Shown in pieces: positions 1 to 8,402 of a stretch of 64,000 nucleotides of DNA (positions are counted from its first letter, which is position 1; each line of letters begins with the position of its first letter). Location of the stretch: the NCBI GenBank assembly GCA_016219875.1, contig JACRJZ010000060.1, positions 1 through 64,000 on the forward strand, in the 5' to 3' direction. The notes below the pieces were generated by a model, which was given only the letters and a program-made list of their open reading frames with translations, made no database searches and was not told the origin of the DNA. The position numbers were made by a program, and so were the translations under genes. This DNA comes from Verrucomicrobiota bacterium. Its GTDB lineage: Bacteria > Verrucomicrobiota > Verrucomicrobiia > Limisphaerales > JACRJZ01.

Positions 1-2604
1 CAGCGCCGGCCGGTTCGTGCCGGGGCCTTGGTTGCTCGCCCAGTTCGTGAAGGTGAAGCCGTTCAAACCCGCCGCCGTCATCTGATACGGCTTGCCGATT
101 TCCAGCAATTGCCCGTTCAGGTTCGGCGTCACGCTCCCCACGCCGTTGGTCTGCACCACCAGCGTCCCGCTCACCACGTAGGTGAAGGCCACTTGTTGGG
201 TAACGCTGCGGTTGCCGGCAGCATCCTGAGCGTAGGCCCAGACCGTGTTCAACCCCGGCGTGAGCGTCGTGGGACGATGCCAATTCATGGTGCCGTGGCC
301 CAGTTCCCACGGTTCATTGTTCAGCTTGAGCCACACTTCTGTCACACCGGCATTGTCGCTCGCTGTGCCTTGAATCATGGCCAATGCACTGCTCACCCGC
401 TGGTTGGCAACTGGGTTGGTGATGGTCAAGGTGGGGGCCACACCATCGGCGAAGTTCGCGCGCAAGGTGAGGTTCGAAATCATGGTGAAGGTGTAAGCTG
501 CCGTCGCGCTGACGACGGCGTCGCTGCCGTCGGTCCAGTTCACGAGCCGGTTGCCGGCGGCGGGCACGGCAGTCACGGTGTAGTTCTGCCCGACCTCGAG
601 CGTGTTGCCGGTGAAGTTGTTTCGCGTGATCGTGCCGGGGCCGTTGGTCAAGAGCGTGAGCGTGCCAGTGATGACGTAGCTGACCTTGACGCTGGCAATC
701 GCCGAACGGTTGCCGAACCAGTCGCGGCTTTGCGCGGAGATGACGTTGGAGCCGGGCCAGAGTGACACCTGGGCGGTCCAGTTGGAGAAGTTGTTGCCGG
801 GTGTCGCCTCAAGGAACGGCCCGCCGTTGACCCAGACCACGACGTCGTCGAGGATGTTGTTGTCCGCTGCCGTGCCAGTAACGGTGATGACGTGGTTGCT
901 CCAGCGGGCGTTGGCCGCCGGAGTCGTGATCGTGACGGTGGGCAGAGTGGCGTCGGTCTGGCCGGTGGTGCGGATGGTGCCTGTGACCTCGTGGTTGCTG
1001 CTGTTGGTGCTGAAGGTAGTGGTGCCGGAGCTGGGAACTTCGGTGTAAGCCGTCCAATGCTCTCCGCCGTCGTGATCGTCCCACCACAAATGGAGGCCCG
1101 CAGTCAGGTTCGTCTTGAAGGCGCCTGGCGACTCCACATGGTCCCACCACGCGAAGCCGTAAGTGTCATCCCCGTTGAGGGGGACTTGCGAGGCGGTGCA
1201 GGAGAGCGTCATGGTGGTGGGCGTCCACGACAGGTTGAGGCGGCCGACGTTGACCCAGGTTAAGGATCCCCAGTCGAAGTAACCGAAGGCCAACGTGGCG
1301 CTGGTCTTGCCCTTGGTGTAGCTGAGGTCGTCGCTCAAGTTGCCCTGCAGGGTGAAGCGCCCGAGGAGCAGTTCGATGAACGTGTTGGTGTTGAAGTCAT
1401 CGACATCCACCCCGGAGAGCGTCGCGGTCGCGTTGAAGGCTGCGCTGTAGGCGTCAAACTCCACGCTGTTCAGATCGCCGCTCCCGGCATCGTACCAGAA
1501 GGTGCCGGTGAAGTTCTCGGAGAAGCTGTTGATCCGAAAAGCCTCCTTCCCGAACTGGTCCACCAGCATCTTTTCCGTGTCGGCCTGCGGATTGCCCAGC
1601 ACGCCGCCGAACGTGTAGTCCGGCGCGGAGGCGGGAACGTAATGGTTGCCCTGGAACTTCGGCAGCATCCCGCGCAACGAGGACGCACCGTTGAAATACG
1701 CGCCGAGATACAAAGAGGTGGTGTCGTCCGGCTCCCACTTCGTCGGGGCATTCACCGAGTCGCGCAGTTTGCCGAGGTTGAAGCGGAAGTCCTCCTCCTT
1801 GGGCAGGTCGTTGGTGTCGAGATTGAACAGCCGCTCCGCGTTCGCCGGGCGGACGTGGCGCACAAAGTCCGACGCCGTCAGGTAGCGCGCGATGGCATTG
1901 GTGAAGGCCGTGCGCGAGGCGGCGCGGCTGGGCGTGTTCGCCGGCGCGAGCAGGGCGGGATAATCAGCCAGGAGCTTCTCGAGGGAGAAGTTCTCCGCTT
2001 CGATCGCGTCCTTGAGTTGCGCGATCCAGACGCTGAAGTTGTGCGCCTGCAAGGTGTGCAGGGCGAACTCCAGCGCGTGCAGCCAGGCACGGCAGAGCAT
2101 CATGTCGCCGTAGTCCACCGTGACCGCGTCCGCGCCGGTCTGGTCTTCAGAAAGGGCAATCGTGAGGTTGGTGTCGGTGACGCGGGCAAGGTTGTTGAGG
2201 GCGGCGACGACCTCCGGCAGGACTTCATTGCGCGCGAGCGCCAGGCCCTCGTCGGAGGAGAGGTCCGGCGCCATGAGGATGGAGTCGCTGACGGGGTCGC
2301 GCTTGAAGTCGGAACTCCAAGCGAAGAGGTCCCGCCCAAAGGCGCTCAGGCCGAGGCGGTCCATGAGTTTTTGCGCGGACGGACGGTCGAAGAGCAACGC
2401 CAGGCGCGTGGCCGCGGTGAGGGCGTTGGCGCGCTGGTGATTCGGCGACAGCACGAGCGCGTTGCTGAAGCTGGCGTTGGCGTGGGCCAGCTCGTGCTGC
2501 GCGAGGAAGTTCGTTCCTTGCGAGTAGAACTGCTCGGCGGTCTGGGCCGACAAGCTCGAGGCCGCAAGCCATCCCGCGAGGACAAACAGGTGGTGGATCT
2601 TCAT
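1..2604 (-). CDS. Large secreted multidomain protein, 3' end outside window
   Basis: Reading the minus strand from the ATG at 2604 gives 868 codons with no stop before the window edge, so the C-terminus is missing. The protein begins with a signal peptide (about residues 1-21, ending SLSAQ). A short TPR-like helical stretch (about 22-75) and a long region of no recognised family follow. From about residue 550 there is a tandem unit of roughly 169 residues: an Ig-like fold (starting PTVTITTP) and then an InlB-type B-repeat (GTLTLLTNGPGTI...). The unit is repeated from about residue 720 (PTLTITNP, then GTLVVQTNGVGSV). This composition suggests a surface or secreted protein; the function is unknown. 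Its ATG overlaps the stop of the upstream gene (ATGA), so the two are probably co-translated. Confidence 0.8.
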   Translation of the reverse strand, partial: MKIHHLFVLAGWLAASSLSAQTAEQFYSQGTNFLAQHELAHANASFSNALVLSPNHQRANALTAATRLALLFDRPSAQKLMDRLGLSAFGRDLFAWSSDFKRDPVSDSILMAPDLSSDEGLALARNEVLPEVVAALNNLARVTDTNLTIALSEDQTGADAVTVDYGDMMLCRAWLHALEFALHTLQAHNFSVWIAQLKDAIEAENFSLEKLLADYPALLAPANTPSRAASRTAFTNAIARYLTASDFVRHVRPANAERLFNLDTNDLPKEEDFRFNLGKLRDSVNAPTKWEPDDTTSLYLGAYFNGASSLRGMLPKFQGNHYVPASAPDYTFGGVLGNPQADTEKMLVDQFGKEAFRINSFSENFTGTFWYDAGSGDLNSVEFDAYSAAFNATATLSGVDVDDFNTNTFIELLLGRFTLQGNLSDDLSYTKGKTSATLAFGYFDWGSLTWVNVGRLNLSWTPTTMTLSCTASQVPLNGDDTYGFAWWDHVESPGAFKTNLTAGLHLWWDDHDGGEHWTAYTEVPSSGTTTFSTNSSNHEVTGTIRTTGQTDATLPTVTITTPAANARWSNHVITVTGTAADNNILDDVVVWVNGGPFLEATPGNNFSNWTAQVSLWPGSNVISAQSRDWFGNRSAIASVKVSYVITGTLTLLTNGPGTITRNNFTGNTLEVGQNYTVTAVPAAGNRLVNWTDGSDAVVSATAAYTFTMISNLTLRANFADGVAPTLTITNPVANQRVSSALAMIQGTASDNAGVTEVWLKLNNEPWELGHGTMNWHRPTTLTPGLNTVWAYAQDAAGNRSVTQQVAFTYVVSGTLVVQTNGVGSVTPNLNGQLLEIGKPYQMTAAGLNGFTFTNWASNQGPGTNRPAL

Positions 2605-3218
2605 GGTGATTTTGCTGTGAGGTTCAATTGATTGGTCCGGCAGTGGCCGGTCAGGAAATCGCAGCGGATGACCGCGCCGTGGCTTTCCCAAGCCAGTTCG
2701 GCGGGGCCGCCATCGAGGGGCAGCCGCGCGTGAGAAACTTTGAGCGGCGGACCCGGCGTTTGCACGACCACGTCACGGAACTGCAGCCAGGCCGCGCCTG
2801 GGCCGGAGTTGAGATTCACGCGGCTGGCCCGAAGTCGCGGCGTGGTTTCGCCCGGCAGGCGCAGTTCGAAGTTGCGGAACTCGACCGGGACCTTCCCGGC
2901 GAAGGATTCGAGGCTCGAAGGCAGGCGCGCGAGCCAGTGGGTGCGCGGGGCCGTCTCCCGGACTTCCAGGCGCGCGCCGTCCGCAACGAGGACTTGCAGG
3001 AGCTTGATGCGGAAGAAACCCAGCCGGCGCTGTTCGGTGAAGAGGCGGTCCACCTTGAGCGCGGCCACGGCATTGGACTGGCCGGCCGTGTAAACGGGGA
3101 GAGTCACCTTGCGGGCTTGCACGGCGGACGCGGCGGAGCAGTTGCCCGCCGTCCACAAGACCACCGCGAGGCAGCAAAGAATTGCTGCCCGCCGCCACTG
3201 TTGAAAACCGTTGCTCAC
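2601..3218 (-). CDS. Hypothetical secreted protein
   Basis: A 205-residue protein with an N-terminal signal peptide (hydrophobic core AAILCCLAVVLWTAG, cleavage probably near NCSAASA). No family is recognised. The mature part is rich in beta-prone segments and carries no obvious catalytic motif. It ends in a 4-nt ATGA overlap with the large secreted protein downstream, which supports a two-gene operon and suggests that the products are exported together. The function cannot be inferred from sequence alone. Confidence 0.65.
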   Translation of the reverse strand: MSNGFQQWRRAAILCCLAVVLWTAGNCSAASAVQARKVTLPVYTAGQSNAVAALKVDRLFTEQRRLGFFRIKLLQVLVADGARLEVRETAPRTHWLARLPSSLESFAGKVPVEFRNFELRLPGETTPRLRASRVNLNSGPGAAWLQFRDVVVQTPGPPLKVSHARLPLDGGPAELAWESHGAVIRCDFLTGHCRTNQLNLTAKSP

Positions 3219-3599
3219 ACAAAAACCGACACGCCCGCGACCACCGAGTCCCAGACCCGACCTGGGTTCACTGCTCGACGCGGCTGCCCAAGGTGGCTTT
3301 CACTCAAAAGCCGGTTCCAAGGAATCCTTGCCCTCTCAACGGACTGGGGCAGTCGCGGGTCATCGAGTCGCGCGAATGGAAACGAAATCGGCTGGCCGAC
3401 GCAAGGTGATTCTTCAGGGGGATTCTCCAAGGGGAACCTCCGCCACGATGGATTCAAGAATTCTTGGATCGTAGCAGCCGACGTGAGGAGGCTCTGTTTT
3501 CAAATCCGAAATCAAAACAGAGCCTCCTCACGTCGGCTGCTACGCTTTCTTGGATCAGCCCTGGAACCTCCGCGCTCCGTGCGAATCCCGCGGCGCAGT
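3219..3599. other. Intergenic region, repeat-bearing
   Basis: This 381-bp gap lies between the secreted-protein pair and the XylR-like regulator, all on the minus strand. Its only clear structure is the palindromic repeat copy at 3470-3544. I see no supported gene in the rest. Confidence 0.6.
3470..3544. repeat. Palindromic repeat family B, copy 1
   Basis: The left arm reads CGTAGCAGCCGACGTGAGG and the right arm is its exact reverse complement, around a central AGGCTCTGTTTT...AAAACAGAGCCT stem. The same arms recur at 15471, 20956, 58050 and 58838, and as a half copy at 40004. The near-perfect palindrome would fold into a long hairpin. Confidence 0.9.
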
Positions 3600-4802
3600 T
3601 CAGCCGCGAACGGTCGGGGCCGGCTTCACGGAGGCCGCGCCGGTGTCGCGCGCTTGCTGTCGATACTTGGCCGGCGTCAGGCCGGTCAGCCGCAGGAACA
3701 CCAGCCGCAGCCGTCGCAGTTCGGTGAAGCCACATTCCGCCGCCACCTGGGTCAGCGAACGCTTCTCCGGCTGGGCCAGCAGTTGTCTGGCCCGCTCCAC
3801 GCGCAATTCATTGATGAGCGCGTAGGGCGTGCTGCCCAGGGTCTTCTTGAACCGATGCTCCAGCCGGCGGCGCGAAAGCGGCGTGCGTCCGGCGATGCGT
3901 TCGACCCCGAACTGCTCGTGAAGGTTGTCGCGAATATGCCGCACCGCCGCCGCCACGTGCGGGTCTTCAATGGCCAGTGTTTCCGTGGAACGCCGCCGCA
4001 CCACGCCATCGGGCGCGATCAAGACCGGCTGCTCCGGCGGACGCCCGCCGCGCATCAGGCGGTCGAGCAGCGCCGCCGCCTGATAGCCCACTTCGCGGTC
4101 GTTGCGCGAGACGCTCGTGAGCGCCGGGTGGCAGAACTCGCAGGCCACGGGGTCGTTATCGACGCCCATGACCGCCACGTCCTCGGGCACGCGCAAGCCC
4201 AGCCGGGCGCAGGCATCGAGCACCATGCCGGCCCGCAGGTCGGTGCTGGCCAGGATGCCGACGGGCGGTTGCAGCGTGCGCAGCCAGCGCTCCAACTCCT
4301 CCTGCTGGTTGGTCCAGCGGAAGCGATGCCCGGTGATGTCGAGGGTTTCGAGATCGGAGCATTGCCCGCCCGCCTGCTGGACGACGGCGGCAAACCCTTC
4401 GCGGCGTTGTTCGCTGTACCATTTGCCACGCGTGCCGTAAAAGCCGAACCGCTGGAAACGGCGTTCCAGAAAATGTTGGGCAGCCAGCTTGCCGGTGGCG
4501 AGATGGTCCACCATCACCGTCGGCACGCTGGCATCGGCCAGGTGTCCGGCGAGGTTGACGGCGGGAATCCGCAGCGCGCGGGCGATGCGCGCGTCGGCCC
4601 GAGTGGTGACGAGCACGATGGCGCCGTCGCCCGGCCAGTGGCGCAACCAGCCGATGGAAGGGCTGAGCATCTCGGGCACGCGGGTCAGCGTCCACCCGCC
4701 GCGCTGTTGGGCGTAGTCGAGGATGCCCTGCTGGAGGCGCTCGATGAACGCCAATCCCAGCGGGAAGGCGAGCGCGATCCGGGCTTTCGGTTTCGATTTC
4801 AC
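3600..4802 (-). CDS. XylR-like transcriptional regulator (LacI-type sensor plus AraC HTH)
   Basis: This 400-residue protein has two parts. The N-terminal part (about 8-275) is a periplasmic-binding-protein-like sugar sensor of the LacI/GalR type, with landmarks such as PTVMVDHLATG and VAVMGVDNDP. The C-terminal part (about 285-385) is an AraC-type double helix-turn-helix, with RRRLEHRFKKTLGSTP and the closing GLTPAKYRQQ. This order is that of XylR-family regulators, which bind a sugar ligand and activate catabolic operons. It lacks an N-terminal LacI HTH, as expected for the family. It is divergent from the LamG protein at 5071; the 268-bp gap between them probably holds both promoters. The ligand is unknown. 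Confidence 0.88.
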   Translation of the reverse strand: MKSKPKARIALAFPLGLAFIERLQQGILDYAQQRGGWTLTRVPEMLSPSIGWLRHWPGDGAIVLVTTRADARIARALRIPAVNLAGHLADASVPTVMVDHLATGKLAAQHFLERRFQRFGFYGTRGKWYSEQRREGFAAVVQQAGGQCSDLETLDITGHRFRWTNQQEELERWLRTLQPPVGILASTDLRAGMVLDACARLGLRVPEDVAVMGVDNDPVACEFCHPALTSVSRNDREVGYQAAALLDRLMRGGRPPEQPVLIAPDGVVRRRSTETLAIEDPHVAAAVRHIRDNLHEQFGVERIAGRTPLSRRRLEHRFKKTLGSTPYALINELRVERARQLLAQPEKRSLTQVAAECGFTELRRLRLVFLRLTGLTPAKYRQQARDTGAASVKPAPTVRG

Positions 4803-5070
4803 GGCGTTGGGGACGCCCGCCGGCCAAAAAGCGAGGCGTCGTAAAACGGCCCATGTCTAGCGCAAAAAGGCTCTTGGTCGCAAGCGCGACTTGTGACAAC
4901 CTCCGCCCACAGCAACGAAACACTGGCATGACGGCACCAATGCGAACCGCCGCTGACGCGCTCAGACGGCCCCACCGATCCTCGATGGTGTGGAAGGCAG
5001 GCCTATGTCTGCGGCCACTTGGCCCACCGCGCCTCGCTCCAGTGTGCAACCGAGAAAAAACCAAAATCCT

Positions 5071-7983
5071 ATGAGAAAAATCCAAACCACCCTGCGCCGC
5101 GTTGGTGCGGGAGTTCTCTGGCAACGAAACCCTGTTTCGGGAGTTCGTGCTCCGAAGACCGGACACGGCCTTGGTGCGTGCTTCGTCCTGCTCGGACTGG
5201 CGATCACGGCCGCGGCCCAGCCTGCCGACATTCGCCAGGGCCTGGTCGCCTATTGGCCTTTCGAGAGCACGGACGGTGCGACCACGCTGGATGCCACACC
5301 GTTTGCCAACCACCTCAACGTGGTGAACCTGAGCGCCGGCAATTTCACGGCGGGCCGGTTCGCCAATGCCGTGACGTTGAATGGCAGCTCCACCTACCTG
5401 ACGAACCTTCACACGCCGGAGGATTTTCCGATCAAGGGATTGCCGATCTACCGGGCCGGCACCTACACGATCGCGATGTGGGTCAAAGGCGCGGCCCAGA
5501 CGGCCAAGTACCTGTTCAGCGAAGGCAACACCAACACCGCGGGCAGCACCGCGGGCCAGACCCCCATCTTCATTCTGCAGACGGGCCAGGCGGCCGGGAA
5601 CAATTCCAAGTTCGACGTTATCATGCGGAACGACGGCAACACGACGTTGCTCAACCACATGGTGTCCGCCAGCGTGGTTTTCGACAACACCTGGCACCAC
5701 ATCGCCTGGGTGGACGACCGGGGGCGTGCCCGACTCTACGTGGACGGCAACCTGGACACGGCCAATTTCAACTACACGCCTGCGGGCACGTTTACCCTGA
5801 ACACCACGGCCATCGGCACGCTGGTGCGAGGAGGAGTTTCCACCGGCGCCATTTTTAACGGCCAGATCGACGACCTGGCCCTCTGGGAGCGAGCCTTGAC
5901 TCAGACCGAAGTCCAGCAGGTGATGAACAACAGCTTGGTCGCCCCCGTGCCCGAACTGCCACCGTACCTGGATCGCACCCCGCCGGCCAACCTCACCCGC
6001 ATGGTGGGCGACCGCATCACTCTCGTCGCGCGCGCGGTGGGGAACCGGCCCCTGAATTACCAGTGGTCCCGCGGCGGCCAGCCCATTGAGGGAGCGATCG
6101 GGCCGAGCTTGACTCTGAGCAATCTGGCGGCGGCTGATTCGGGCAATTACACGATCAGCGCCCAGAACATCGACGGGGAGGCGACGGCCACGACCGTCTT
6201 GACCGTCTTGCCGGACCCGACGCCCGACTTGCGGCAGAGCTTGGTGTCGCACTGGCCTTTTGAAACGATGGACGACAACGGCCAAGGCGGGATCCTGACC
6301 CCCGATCTATACAGCCACAACGACATGGACATGGTGAACATGGACATCAACAACGAAGTGCCCGGGCTGGTGAGCGGCATCAGCTACACCTTCGATGGCG
6401 TCAACGAGCACCTGTATCGGCGCGCCGGCTTTCCCGTCTTCAACAATCCCGGTTACAGCGTTTCGTTCTGGGTGAACGCGAACGGCGTCGGCCAGAGCAA
6501 CCGGACAGTCTTCGCCGAAAGCTCAACCAACAGCCCCACGCCGGTCTTTGCCCTCGGCACGCACGTCACGGGCACCAACACCTCCCTCCGGGTCTTTGTC
6601 CGGGGCGATGCCAACGCCGTCGTCCTGGACCGCACCTCGACCCGCTCCGTGCTGGACGGGGTGTGGCATCACGTGGTGTGGAGCGAAACCAACGGCCTGG
6701 GCCGCCTCTACATCGACGGCGCGCTGGACGAAACGGACTTCAGCTTCACGCGTACGAACTTGACCTTGGACCAAACCGCCCTGGGCGCCCTCCGCCGCGC
6801 GACTGTGGATTCCTATTTCGCGGGCACGCTGGACGAGGTGGCGATCTGGAGCCGCGTCTTGACCCTGACCGAAATCCAGCAACTTCAGTCCACCGGCGTC
6901 CCGGCTCCGATCGGGGACATTCCGCCCACGATCACGCAGTCCCCGGCCAGCCAGTCGGTGCTGACCAGTTCGAAGGTCACGTTCACCTTCACGGCCACGG
7001 GCACCAGCCCATTGTTATCCCAATGGCGCAAGGGCGGCGCCGACCTGGAGGGCCAAACCAACGCCACCTTGTTCTTGAATCGCGTCACGCTCGGCGACGC
7101 CGGCGATTACGACGTGGTGGTCGCCAACTCCGCCGGCCGCGCCACCAGCCAGGTCGCCACGCTCACCGTCGCGGTGCGTCCGCCCTCGCCGACCGAGTTG
7201 AAAATCGACTTCAACAACCTAGGTTCGGAATCGCCGGCCGACACGGAGCCGGGCTTCACCTCCTTCGCCCTGCCGGCGTTTGGTCCGGGGCCGTTCCGCA
7301 AAGTGTTTGGCGGCGCGGAAGTCGTGGTGTCGGGGGTCAACGTGCGGCTCGAGAGCCGCCTCCGCACCACGCCCAGCAACGCGGTGGACTTCACCGAGGA
7401 GAAGCTGCTCCGGGACTTCATCTTCTCTTACGACGTCACCAACAGCGACGGCATGGACATCAGCGTGGAGTTCCTCGAACCCAACGTGCCGTACACGGTC
7501 ACGTTCTGGTCGTTCGACAGCAGCAGCCTCGGGAACAACCGCGTCTCCGATTGGTCGGCCAACGGCACGCTGGTGGAAGGCGGCTACACGTTCATCGGCA
7601 GCGACCCGCCCGTTAATAACGGCCGCTACCGCATCAGCTTCGATGCGACCGCCGACGCGGACGGCACCATCCTCATCCAGGGCCGGCGGAACAGCACGGC
7701 CGCTGGAGGCATCAACGTCTTCCTCAATGCGCTTCAAGTGACCCGCCACGAAATGCGGGTGTTGGGCATCGAGGTGCCCACGCCGGGCGCGCTGAAGCTG
7801 ACCTTCCAGGTCTTGAACCCGGCCGCCCCGCATCGCGTCGTGGAGAAGGCCAGCCTCGCCGATCCCGAGTGGAGGGAAGTGCCCGACGTGACGTTCTTGC
7901 CGCCCAGCGGCAACATCATGAGCGCCGTGTTCAGCATGCCCGCCGCCTCGACGCGGTTTTATCGGATCGTGGAGGGGCCTTGA
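5071..7983 (+). CDS. Secreted LamG/Ig-domain protein
   Basis: I chose the ATG at 5071 (MRKIQTTLRR) because it places the hydrophobic signal segment (about residues 34-50, ending ITAAAQ) in a sensible position; an in-frame ATG at 4990 would add 27 unlikely residues. The 970-residue protein contains two concanavalin-A-like LamG domains (about 57-290 and 385-590), each followed by an Ig-like domain (about 305-375 and 615-690, with NYQWSRGG and SQWRKGG cores). A domain of about 180 residues then follows (about 709-890), and it is also present in the neighbouring protein at 8403. The C-terminus ends in ...RFYRIVEGP, a tail of the kind common on secreted verrucomicrobial proteins. A carbohydrate-binding or adhesive role is likely but unproven. 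Confidence 0.85.
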   Translation: MRKIQTTLRRVGAGVLWQRNPVSGVRAPKTGHGLGACFVLLGLAITAAAQPADIRQGLVAYWPFESTDGATTLDATPFANHLNVVNLSAGNFTAGRFANAVTLNGSSTYLTNLHTPEDFPIKGLPIYRAGTYTIAMWVKGAAQTAKYLFSEGNTNTAGSTAGQTPIFILQTGQAAGNNSKFDVIMRNDGNTTLLNHMVSASVVFDNTWHHIAWVDDRGRARLYVDGNLDTANFNYTPAGTFTLNTTAIGTLVRGGVSTGAIFNGQIDDLALWERALTQTEVQQVMNNSLVAPVPELPPYLDRTPPANLTRMVGDRITLVARAVGNRPLNYQWSRGGQPIEGAIGPSLTLSNLAAADSGNYTISAQNIDGEATATTVLTVLPDPTPDLRQSLVSHWPFETMDDNGQGGILTPDLYSHNDMDMVNMDINNEVPGLVSGISYTFDGVNEHLYRRAGFPVFNNPGYSVSFWVNANGVGQSNRTVFAESSTNSPTPVFALGTHVTGTNTSLRVFVRGDANAVVLDRTSTRSVLDGVWHHVVWSETNGLGRLYIDGALDETDFSFTRTNLTLDQTALGALRRATVDSYFAGTLDEVAIWSRVLTLTEIQQLQSTGVPAPIGDIPPTITQSPASQSVLTSSKVTFTFTATGTSPLLSQWRKGGADLEGQTNATLFLNRVTLGDAGDYDVVVANSAGRATSQVATLTVAVRPPSPTELKIDFNNLGSESPADTEPGFTSFALPAFGPGPFRKVFGGAEVVVSGVNVRLESRLRTTPSNAVDFTEEKLLRDFIFSYDVTNSDGMDISVEFLEPNVPYTVTFWSFDSSSLGNNRVSDWSANGTLVEGGYTFIGSDPPVNNGRYRISFDATADADGTILIQGRRNSTAAGGINVFLNALQVTRHEMRVLGIEVPTPGALKLTFQVLNPAAPHRVVEKASLADPEWREVPDVTFLPPSGNIMSAVFSMPAASTRFYRIVEGP

Positions 7984-8402
7984 CGGTGCCGTCCCGGAAG
8001 CCCGATGAACTCATGGCCGGCCCGCGACCTGGCGTCGGGAAGCCGGCCTCCAGCGGCCTCGCAGCAGCCGACGGAAGGAGGCTCCAACTCCAAGGGAGCC
8101 GGAGCCTGTCCAGAAACCTTGTCCCCGTAGCGGCGTCTTGTTCTGGAAGAGGCGCCCGACTGGCGGGAAGGCCGATCACCCAAGGCTGCATCAAGCTCCC
8201 GCCCGGCACACCGGGTACAGGTTTTCAACCTGCCGTAGCGCCGACTTGCAGTCGGCCAAGCCGTGAAACTCCCAGCCGGCGGGCCTTTTCCAACGCTCGC
8301 CGGTTGGAAAACCGGCGCTACGGCAGACTGGAAGTCTGCGCTACGAGTGCTCCCGAGCCGAGCTTGAGGCAGCCTTGCCGCTCGCCTGCAAAATCTTGAG
8401 AA
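7984..8402. other. Intergenic region, repeat-bearing
   Basis: This 419-bp gap separates the LamG protein from the CotH protein on the same strand. It holds repeat family A copy 1 at 8182-8377. Nothing else is recognisable, and no gene is supported. Confidence 0.6.
8182..8377. repeat. Mosaic palindromic repeat family A, copy 1
   Basis: The element is bounded by AAGGCTGCATCAAGCTC on the left and a diverged inverse (GAGCTTGAGGCAGCCTTG) on the right. Inside are several small palindromes in a fixed order: CAGGTTTTCAACCTG, GCCGACTTGCAGTCGGC, GCCGGTTGGAAAACCGGC and CAGACTGGAAGTCTG. Similar elements lie at 13980, 16701, 23038 and 32070. Confidence 0.9.

Noticed and set aside
2628..4844. A 738-codon plus-strand open frame across the secreted protein and XylR-like genes
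   Set aside because: It crosses two real minus-strand genes and a repeat-bearing gap, and has no recognisable domain.
4877..4890. GTCGC-AAGC-GCGAC as an operator for the XylR-like regulator
   Set aside because: Only 5-bp arms and no second copy; too weak in this GC-rich sequence to report.
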